NCBI GenBank assembly: GCA_002427615.1
Contig: DIFH01000127.1
Location: 1-12,613 of the forward strand
DNA length: 12,613 nucleotides
Source of the DNA: Paludibacter sp. UBA5753
GTDB lineage: Bacteria; Bacteroidota; Bacteroidia; Bacteroidales; Paludibacteraceae
Direction of reading: 5' to 3'
This document shows, piece after piece, positions 7,459 to 12,613 of the stretch. The notes under the pieces were generated by a model. It was not told where the DNA came from, searched no databases, and saw only the letters and a list, made by a program, of their open reading frames with translations. The translations under genes and the position numbers were made by a program. Each line of letters begins with the position of its first letter. The first letter of the stretch is position 1.

Positions 7459-7529
7459 TGAATTGTGCCGGATTCGAACCGGCGACCTCTGCCCTGTCAA
7501 GGCAGCGCTATAGACCAAGTGAACAATTC
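7459..7529 (-). tRNA. tRNA-like gene, anticodon GAC (Val), with atypical D-arm
   Basis: On the - strand a cloverleaf is visible. The seven-pair acceptor stem GAATTGT/ACAATTC is perfect, the anticodon stem is CTGCC/GGCAG with loop TTGACAG (U33, anticodon GAC), the variable loop has five bases, and the T-arm is perfect, GCCGG-TTCGAAT-CCGGC. The discriminator is A and CCA is not encoded. The D-arm region (17 nt between acceptor and anticodon stems) has the GG of the D-loop but hardly any stem, and it is about two bases short. G at position 38 is also unusual. It may be a divergent functional tRNA-Val, an accessory-element tRNA, or a decaying copy. Confidence 0.65.
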
Positions 7530-7682
7530 GGGGCTGCAATTTTAGGGAAAAATATACATATCTGAAAGCCGTTTGAAAAGAATTGACGATAAACTTTATT
7601 AATTGTACTGCTGATGCTTTAAGCAGAAAAACTGTGTGTAAACAATTTTGACTTACCAACACGTTATTCCAAAAATTAATCC

Positions 7683-7690
7683 TATTTTTG
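7683..7690 (+). promoter_or_regulatory. candidate -7 promoter box before the short membrane protein gene
   Basis: TATTTTTG fits TAnnTTTG and lies 33 bp before the ATG at 7724, a normal leader length. No TTG is seen at the expected -33 distance, so this is a partial match only. Confidence 0.4.
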
Positions 7691-7723
7691 CTACCATTCC
7701 ATTAAGATTATTGAAACATCGTA

Positions 7724-7969
7724 ATGAAACATAAAACTTCGGTTCTAATTGTTAAATCCAAGGAGAAGTCAGGTTTTGTCCGCCAGGTGCCCACACATAT
7801 TATTGTGAATTGGCGTAAATATGCTGTATTTCTGGTAATGCTCATCATCGCTTTTTTCCTGGTTTCGGGTTTTCTGATCTATCAAAATACTTCCAGGTCT
7901 TATCAGGAAAGACTGGACAGAGCCAACTTCGTGCGCAGTCAGATCGATTCTGTCCTTCCTGATATGTAA
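7724..7969 (+). CDS. short single-pass membrane protein, probably an N-terminal fragment of a longer gene
   Basis: An 81-aa protein with a basic N-terminal segment (about 1-32, including VRQVPTHIIVNWRKYA), one strong transmembrane helix (about 33-53, AVFLVMLIIAFFLVSGFLIY) and a short polar helical tail that looks like the start of a coiled coil. This pattern recalls the N-terminus of Bacteroidota membrane-anchored M23-type peptidases, where the anchor is followed by a coiled coil and a catalytic domain absent here. The stop codon lies only 9 bp before the repeat at 7979, so the insertion or rearrangement that placed the repeat probably removed the rest. It may be expressed, since a -7 box precedes it. 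The membrane stub is seen; the M23 link is recollection and should be held loosely. Confidence 0.6.
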   Translation: MKHKTSVLIVKSKEKSGFVRQVPTHIIVNWRKYAVFLVMLIIAFFLVSGFLIYQNTSRSYQERLDRANFVRSQIDSVLPDM

Positions 7970-7978
7970 TTTGAAGAC

Positions 7979-8096
7979 CTAAAGTTGGCGCACGTTGCGA
8001 CGGGATTGTAATTATTCCTTTCGGACATGACCGTTGGTTTCCGTCAGGCGTCCGTGAAGATTTGAACATTTAATAAGGATATCCGGTAGGATGGGG
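7979..8096 (+). repeat. unrecognised ~118-nt repeat, copy A
   Basis: The element shares three blocks with 10535-10651 in the same order and orientation. The 5' block (7979-7998, GGCGCACGTTGC end) is identical at 19 of 20 positions. A middle block (about 8040-8063, TCCGTCAG...CG.GAAG.TTT) is identical at 19 of 24, and the 3' block (8067-8096, containing GATATCCGGTAGGA) at 28 of 30. The 42 nt at 8002-8043 match the reverse complement of the same part of copy B (29 of 42). They are framed by GACGGGA and TTTCCGTC, which can pair. No coding potential is evident. Confidence 0.75.
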
Positions 8097-8155
8097 GATT
8101 GAATTTAAGCCATGCCCTCAATACCATTTAATCATCAATTAAAATTTATTTCGAC

Positions 8156-9550
8156 ATGAAAAAACACTTTTTTCCTATTATTACTGTTCTGATTCTTACT
8201 GCACTAATTGCTTTCAATTTGATTTCCTGCAAAAATCAATCCAACAAAACCGAAAATTTGATGGATTCGATTCGGTACACAAAACGCTTGCCCGAATGGG
8301 CTAAAAATTGCAATATCTATGAAGTGAACATCCGTCAATATACTACGGAAGGCACGTTTAACGCATTTCAGAAAGAATTGCCGCGTCTGAAAGAAATGGG
8401 AGTCGATATTTTGTGGATAATGCCCATTAATCCTATTGGGTTGAAAAACAGGAAAGGTTCGCTCGGAAGTTATTATTCGGTGAAAGATTATGAAGCCGTA
8501 AATCCGGAATATGGAACCGAAGCCGATTTTAAAAATCTGGTAAGTGAAGCGCATAAACTCGGAATGCATGTAATCATCGATTGGGTAGCAAATCATACTT
8601 CGTGGGACAACGTATGGATAAAACCTCATTCCGATTGGTATACGAAAGATAGTCTGGGAAATATCATTCGACCCAAGGGAACCGATTGGGAAGATACGGC
8701 CGATTTGAATTACGATAATCCTGAATTACACCAGGCTATGATTGATGCCATGAAATATTGGGTTACAACTACGGATATTGACGGCTTTCGTTGTGATGTG
8801 GCTTCTATGATTCCAATGAATTTCTGGGTGCATGCCCGCAAAGCCATTGATGAATTAAAACCGGATTGCTTCTTCCTCGCCGAAGCAGGTGAACCTGTCA
8901 TTCACAAAACTTTTGATATGACTTACGACTGGCCGTTGAAAGATACGATCAATGCAATAGCTAAGGGCAAAATGAATGTAACATCGCTTGTTAAGCATTT
9001 TGCCGACGAAAGCAAAAAATTCAAACCCGAAGATCTCAGAATGCAATTTATCACCAATCACGATTTGAATTCATGGGATGGAAGTGAATACGAACGATTA
9101 GGCGCAAAAGCCGTTGATGCTTTTAATGTATTGATTTATACTGTTCCAGGCATGCCGTTGACTTATTCGGGACAAGAAGAACCGCTGATAAAACGACTTA
9201 AATTCTTCGATAAAGATATGATTGGATTTCATAAATTTGCCCGTCAGGAACTCTTAACCAAATTGAACAGATTGAAGAAAGACAATAAAGCGCTTTGGAA
9301 TATAACCTACGGCGGCGATTTCAAAATATTGAAAAACTCAAACCCCACTGCTGTCTTTACTTTTTTGCGTCAAAAGGATGAAAATAAGGTACTGTGTTTG
9401 TTTAATTTCTCCGATAAAGAACAAACCTTTAAAATAAACGATGCAATTTCAGGCAACTTCAATCCTTATCTCGGAGAGAAAATTTCGCTGAACAAAGAAA
9501 ATGATTACAGTTTAAAATCCTGGGGTTATTCAGTATTCATCTCTCAATGA
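8156..9550 (+). CDS. GH13 alpha-amylase family glycoside hydrolase, lipoprotein
   Basis: A 464-aa enzyme acting on alpha-glucans or maltodextrins. The N-terminus is a lipoprotein signal with lipobox LISC (22-25), so Cys25 is the likely lipid anchor and the enzyme is on the periplasmic or outer-membrane face. The four GH13 regions are all present: I, DWVANH (142-147); II, GFRCDVA with Arg212 and nucleophile Asp214; III, the acid/base Glu243 in LAEAGEP; IV, NHD (301-303) with the transition-state Asp303. A short C-terminal beta-domain occupies about 395-464. The catalytic set is complete, so it should be active. Its stop overlaps the start of the esterase gene (ATGA), indicating coupled translation. 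No susC/susD homologues are near. Exact specificity cannot be read from the sequence. Confidence 0.95.
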   Translation: MKKHFFPIITVLILTALIAFNLISCKNQSNKTENLMDSIRYTKRLPEWAKNCNIYEVNIRQYTTEGTFNAFQKELPRLKEMGVDILWIMPINPIGLKNRKGSLGSYYSVKDYEAVNPEYGTEADFKNLVSEAHKLGMHVIIDWVANHTSWDNVWIKPHSDWYTKDSLGNIIRPKGTDWEDTADLNYDNPELHQAMIDAMKYWVTTTDIDGFRCDVASMIPMNFWVHARKAIDELKPDCFFLAEAGEPVIHKTFDMTYDWPLKDTINAIAKGKMNVTSLVKHFADESKKFKPEDLRMQFITNHDLNSWDGSEYERLGAKAVDAFNVLIYTVPGMPLTYSGQEEPLIKRLKFFDKDMIGFHKFARQELLTKLNRLKKDNKALWNITYGGDFKILKNSNPTAVFTFLRQKDENKVLCLFNFSDKEQTFKINDAISGNFNPYLGEKISLNKENDYSLKSWGYSVFISQ

Positions 9551-10467
9551 TTTCTAAAATTATGAAAAACAAAACGATATTGATGTTGATTTTTCTTTTC
9601 GGAAGTATGGCTTTTGCTCAGAACCTTCCGAAAGTTTCATCGGGAAGCATCAAACGAATTGAAAATTTCAGGTCTCAATATGTTCCTGCCAGAAATGTGG
9701 ACGTCTGGTTACCGGAAGGTTACCATCCGACTAAGAAATACAGCGTGGTTTATATGCACGACGGTCAAATGCTCTTCGACAGCACCCTTTGCTGGAACAA
9801 AAAAGAATGGAAAGTGGACGAAGTATTCTCACAGCTGATACTCGATAAGAAGATACAAAACTGCATCGTGGTTGGAATCTGGAATAACGGTTCAGACCGG
9901 ATTTCAGAGTATTTTCCGAACAAAATATTCAATCAGCTGAATGAACCAATGAAGGTAAAACTTTTGGAAAAATACTGCAACAGCAAACAGGCAAACGGAG
10001 ACAACTATCTGAAATTTGTAGTAACCGAACTTAAACCCTACATTGATAGAAACTTTTCGACTTTCAGCGAAAAAGACCACACATTTATGATAGGTTCGAG
10101 TATGGGTGGATTCATTTCGATTTATGCCATTTCGGAATATCCCGATATTTTTAGCGGAGTAGCCTGTATGTCAACAGCCTGGCTGAGTCAGGTTGAACCA
10201 AGCGACGAAATTCCGATAGCCACTTTCAATTACTTGAAACAGCATTTGCCTTCTCCGGCGTCCCATAAAATTTACATGGATTACGGCACCGGCGAAAGTG
10301 ATAAATCCTACGAACTGACGCAATCATTTGTCGATCTGATTGCCAAAGGGAAAGGGTTTACCGAAAACAATTATTTGTCAAAAGTCTATGAAAAAGCCGG
10401 ACACAATGAAATTGCCTGGAGTCAGCGATTGAATGTTCCGGTGGAATTTCTGCTTGCCTATGAATGA
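9547..10467 (+). CDS. alpha/beta-hydrolase fold esterase (putative esterase, PF00756-like), secreted
   Basis: A 306-aa serine hydrolase of the esterase D/enterochelin-esterase-like group. The ATG at 9547 overlaps the GH13 stop (ATGA). An alternative ATG at 9562 would give a cleaner signal peptide (MKNKTILMLIFLFGSMAFAQ), and either is possible. Key features are the conserved VDVWLPEGY and VVYMHDGQ early strands (51-74), the nucleophile elbow GSSMG (Ser185), a likely acid near Asp252 in GTGESD, and His286 in KAGHNE. Members hydrolyse acyl esters of sugars or other small esters, and some are carbohydrate esterases. Coupling to a GH13 suggests deacylation or further processing of the same glucan-type substrate. 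The fold is secure, the substrate is inferred. Confidence 0.92.
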   Translation: MISKIMKNKTILMLIFLFGSMAFAQNLPKVSSGSIKRIENFRSQYVPARNVDVWLPEGYHPTKKYSVVYMHDGQMLFDSTLCWNKKEWKVDEVFSQLILDKKIQNCIVVGIWNNGSDRISEYFPNKIFNQLNEPMKVKLLEKYCNSKQANGDNYLKFVVTELKPYIDRNFSTFSEKDHTFMIGSSMGGFISIYAISEYPDIFSGVACMSTAWLSQVEPSDEIPIATFNYLKQHLPSPASHKIYMDYGTGESDKSYELTQSFVDLIAKGKGFTENNYLSKVYEKAGHNEIAWSQRLNVPVEFLLAYE

Positions 10468-10534
10468 CAACTAACCAAAAAACTTAAAGAGCTGCTATCT
10501 GAAACCCGTCCTCACGGATAGGTAGATTAGAAAA

Positions 10535-10651
10535 CTAAAGTAGGCGCACGTTGCCGGGAACCAACGGTTACGAGTAAAGGGAGGTATTGCAATCTCCGTC
10601 AGACGAACGCGAAGCTTTATCCATTTAATAAAGATATCCGGTAGGACGGGG
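10535..10651 (+). repeat. unrecognised ~118-nt repeat, copy B, with core inverted relative to copy A
   Basis: Direct-orientation partner of 7979-8096, with conserved outer blocks at 10535-10554 and 10622-10651 and an almost identical overall length (117 versus 118). The inner 42 nt (10555-10596) align to copy A only after reverse-complementing: CCGTTGGTT in A corresponds to AACCAACGG here, and GATTGTAAT to ATTGCAATC. It lies between the esterase and the second hsdM, so the two copies bracket the GH13/esterase pair. Confidence 0.75.
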
Positions 10652-10751
10652 ATGGGGGTGGCGATCTTGCAAAAAAGCACCTATAGAAAGTTACAGAAAA
10701 GAAAATTGAAAAGACAGACAACTTGATTGATGGTAAATTGCTAAAAAAAAG

Positions 10752-10759
10752 TAACTTTG
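10752..10759 (+). promoter_or_regulatory. Bacteroidota-type -7 promoter box of the second hsdM
   Basis: TAACTTTG fits TAnnTTTG exactly and lies 38 bp before the ATG at 10798. A TTG at 10727-10729 is 22 bp upstream, close to the usual -33 spacing. The leader between box and ATG is A-rich, as is common in this phylum. Confidence 0.6.
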
Positions 10760-10797
10760 CATCTATAATCAAAAGAAAGAATATCTAATAACAAGAA

Positions 10798-12456
10798 ATG
10801 GCTAAAACATCAAAAATAGAACAAGAACCAGCCCGCCACCAAAAAGGAAAAGAAGATGCAGGCGGAGAAACCCTCGAAAAAAAACTTTGGAAAGCAGCCG
10901 ACAAGCTCCGAAAAAACATGGATGCGGCTGAATACAAACATGTTGTTTTGGGTTTGATTTTCCTGAAGTACATATCCGATGCTTTTGAAGAACAATATCA
11001 GAATCTGGTAAGTCAGATAGCTGATGGGGCTGACCCTGAAGATAAAAATGAATATCTGGCAGAGAAAGTATTTTTTGTGCCTGCAACGGCTCGTTGGAAT
11101 TACATACAAGGCAGAGCAACACAACCAACCATAGGCAAAGACATTGACGATGCAATGGATGCCATTGAAAAAGACAATCCCTTGCTACGTGGTGTTTTAC
11201 CAAAAGTATTTGCACAAGAAAAACTCGACAAAGCAAGTTTGGGCGGTCTGGTAAATTTGGTTGGCTCTGCCACCTTAGGGACAAAAGAAGCACAAAGCAA
11301 AGACATACTTGGACAAGTTTTCGAGTACTTCTTAGGCGAATTCGCCTTATCCGAAGGGAAAAAAGGAGGTCAGTTCTACACCCCTCAAAGCGTAGTAAAA
11401 TTATTGGTCGAAATGCTTGAACCTTACGAAGGACGGGTATTTGACCCTTGTTGTGGTAGCGGTGGCATGTTTGTGCAAAGCGAAAAGTTTATCAAAAAAC
11501 ATCAGGATTATTACAAGAAAAAAGGAACACAAGGCATAGCTTCACAACTCAACCCAACCGACCGTATTTCTATTTACGGACAAGAGAGCAATCAAACAAC
11601 CTGGCGGTTGGCTAAGATGAACCTTTCTATTCGTGGCATCGACAGCAGCAATGTGAAATGGAACAACGAAGGTTCGTTCCTGAACGATGCGCACAAAGAC
11701 CTGAAAGCCGATTATATTATTGCCAACCCACCGTTCAACGACAGCGACTGGAGCGGTGAACTGTTGCGCAATGATGCACGATGGAAAGTATTAGGCGAGC
11801 AACTTACTCCCCCAGTAGGAAATGCCAATTATGCATGGATTCAACATTTCCTGTATCATTTAGCGCCAACCGGACAAGCCGGCTTTGTGCTTTCCAAAGG
11901 TTCTTTAACCACCAATACCGCTGGTGAGGGTGAAATCAGAAAAGCTTTAATCGAAAAAGGATGGATGGATTGTATTGTAAACCTACCCACCAAACTGTTT
12001 TTAAATACGCAGATTCCTGCCTGTTTATGGTTTTTGTCGCGCAACCGTAAGGGCAATGGCTCGTCCTTGCCCCTGCGAAGCAGAGAAAACGAAATACTAT
12101 TTATCGATGCCCGAAACATGGGCTTTTTGGTAAACCGAAAAAACAGGGATTTATCGCCCGAAGATATTGACCTGATAGCAGGAACCTATCATAACTGGAG
12201 AAACCCGGATGGAAATTATGAAGACGTGGCGGGCTTCTGCAAAGTAGCAACTATTGACGAAGTTGCCAAATTAAATTATGTATTAACGCCCGGCAGATAT
12301 GTGGGTCTGGCTGACGAAGAAGATGATTTTAATTTTGTAGAACGCTTCACCAACCTGAAAGCAGAACTGGAAAAACAAATTGCCGAAGAAGCCGATTTGA
12401 ATGAGAAAATTCGTCAGAATTTATCAAAAATAAAATTACCGGTCAATGCCGTATAA
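10798..12456 (+). CDS. hsdM: type I restriction-modification system DNA methyltransferase subunit (HsdM), second system
   Basis: A 552-aa HsdM, full length. After a charged N-terminal tail (1-25), the HsdM N-terminal helical domain runs from about 26 to 165 (KKLWKAADKLR, LKYISDAFEE). The methyltransferase domain begins near DILGQVFEYFLGEF (169-182) and GQFYTPQ (191-197). SAM motif I is DPCCGSGG (D216-G223), and catalytic motif IV is NPPF (N310-F313). The end (about 520-552) is probably coiled-coil. It belongs to a different HsdM subfamily from the gene at 49-1662, with only motif-level similarity. Its stop codon is overlapped by the start of a RAYT gene, so hsdS and hsdR, if present, should lie beyond the transposase outside the window. 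A clear -7 box precedes it. Confidence 0.96.
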   Translation: MAKTSKIEQEPARHQKGKEDAGGETLEKKLWKAADKLRKNMDAAEYKHVVLGLIFLKYISDAFEEQYQNLVSQIADGADPEDKNEYLAEKVFFVPATARWNYIQGRATQPTIGKDIDDAMDAIEKDNPLLRGVLPKVFAQEKLDKASLGGLVNLVGSATLGTKEAQSKDILGQVFEYFLGEFALSEGKKGGQFYTPQSVVKLLVEMLEPYEGRVFDPCCGSGGMFVQSEKFIKKHQDYYKKKGTQGIASQLNPTDRISIYGQESNQTTWRLAKMNLSIRGIDSSNVKWNNEGSFLNDAHKDLKADYIIANPPFNDSDWSGELLRNDARWKVLGEQLTPPVGNANYAWIQHFLYHLAPTGQAGFVLSKGSLTTNTAGEGEIRKALIEKGWMDCIVNLPTKLFLNTQIPACLWFLSRNRKGNGSSLPLRSRENEILFIDARNMGFLVNRKNRDLSPEDIDLIAGTYHNWRNPDGNYEDVAGFCKVATIDEVAKLNYVLTPGRYVGLADEEDDFNFVERFTNLKAELEKQIAEEADLNEKIRQNLSKIKLPVNAV

Positions 12457-12613
12457 TCCAAACAAACATCACCGCAGGTCTATCCGATTGAAAGGATATG
12501 ATTATTCACAGGCAGGATTGTATTTTATTACAATATGTTGTCAGGATAGGGCGTGTATGTTTGGCGAAATCGTAGGGGCGTACCCTTGTGGTCGCCCTGA
12601 TAACAAATATGAC
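12446..12613 (+). CDS. REP-associated tyrosine transposase (RAYT), 5' part, cut by the window end
   Basis: The frame is open from the ATG at 12446 to the window end (56 codons). It begins MPYNPNKHHRRSIRLKGY, followed by SQAGLYFITIC and RACMFGE, the characteristic N-terminus of RAYT/IS200-like Y1 transposases. These single-copy, HUH-type enzymes cut and move REP hairpins. The HUH and catalytic Tyr residues lie past the edge and cannot be checked. The start overlaps the hsdM stop by 11 bp, suggesting coupled translation with the restriction-modification operon. After FGEIV the frame runs through a REP-like hairpin encoding GAYPCGRPD, which looks like an inserted segment. Assignment is by recall of the family N-terminus. 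Confidence 0.85.
   Translation, partial: MPYNPNKHHRRSIRLKGYDYSQAGLYFITICCQDRACMFGEIVGAYPCGRPDNKYD
12572..12597 (+). repeat. REP-like hairpin with GTAG foot inside the RAYT gene
   Basis: GTAG (12572-12575) is followed directly by stem GGGCG (12576-12580), a bulged T, ACC, loop CTTGT, GGT and CGCCC (12593-12597). A GTAG-type tetranucleotide at the foot of a bulged hairpin is the known signature of REP sequences recognised by RAYT transposases. The insertion keeps the reading frame open. Confidence 0.7.

Larger units (their letters stand above)
10468..10797 (+). other. 330-base intergenic region with repeat copy B and an hsdM promoter
   Basis: No convincing gene is present; a 61-codon antisense frame (10495-10680) lies over the repeat. 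Near 10495-10521 a weak hairpin (CTAT...ATAG around CCG/CGG) follows the esterase and might help termination. Repeat copy B fills 10535-10651, a G-rich patch follows, and the A-rich segment from about 10690 carries the promoter box at 10752. Confidence 0.7.

Noticed and set aside
7460..7529. tRNA-Asp(GTC) on the + strand, since CTGCC-CTGTCAA-GGCAG looks like an Asp anticodon arm
   Set aside because: The canonical T-loop TTCGAAT and the correct arm order exist only on the - strand; the + strand arm is just the complement of the GAC anticodon arm.
7979..10651. The ~118-nt repeats as integron attC sites flanking cassettes
   Set aside because: Length and a variable core between conserved ends fit, but the required complementary core sites (RYYYAAC near the 5' end and GTTRRRY near the 3' end) are not found, and no integrase is in the window.
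10495..10680. Antisense frame over repeat copy B as a gene
   Set aside because: Copy A does not preserve the same peptide, and the conservation is at DNA level in blocks, not codon-like.
12572..12597. CRISPR repeat or intrinsic terminator
   Set aside because: It is a single hairpin within a coding frame with no repeat array and no T-run.

Overview
The window is about 12.6 kb of AT-rich bacterial DNA that looks like Bacteroidota. The protein families (MMPL-type RND permease, LolA-like carrier, GH13 lipoprotein, RAYT transposase) fit that phylum. Start codons follow A-rich leaders rather than clear Shine-Dalgarno sites, and several TAnnTTTG boxes match the Bacteroidota -7 promoter element. No genus can be named from the sequence alone. 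Every protein gene is on the + strand; a tRNA is on the - strand.

Layout. (1) 49-1662: a type I restriction-modification methyltransferase subunit (HsdM) with no recognisable HsdS or HsdR next to it in the window. (2) 1901-7204: a TetR regulator, an MMPL/RND membrane transporter, a LolA-like periplasmic lipid-carrier protein, a strong terminator hairpin, then an outer-membrane beta-barrel resembling DUF1302. Together these can be read as a regulated trans-envelope lipid or hydrophobe transport module. A nearly identical 23-bp site lies just before tetR and just before the transporter, giving an explicit prediction for the TetR operator. (3) 7205-7969: an accessory stretch with a 132-nt imperfect palindrome, a tRNA-like gene with anticodon GAC and a poor D-arm, and a short membrane protein that is probably the N-terminal stub of a larger gene. 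(4) 7979-10651: a GH13 alpha-amylase-family lipoprotein and an overlapping alpha/beta-hydrolase esterase, bracketed by two direct copies of an unrecognised ~118-nt noncoding repeat. The 42-nt core of this repeat appears inverted in one copy relative to the other. (5) 10798-end: a second, different hsdM whose stop codon overlaps the start of a RAYT (REP-associated tyrosine transposase). The RAYT runs off the window and carries a GTAG-preceded REP-like hairpin inside its own reading frame.

The most interesting items are the operator-linked TetR/RND/LolA-like/barrel module, the repeat pair with the flipped core bracketing a two-gene cassette, and the RAYT gene with its apparent substrate hairpin embedded in frame. 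The region reads as an accessory or defence-type island assembled by insertions around two type I methyltransferase genes.
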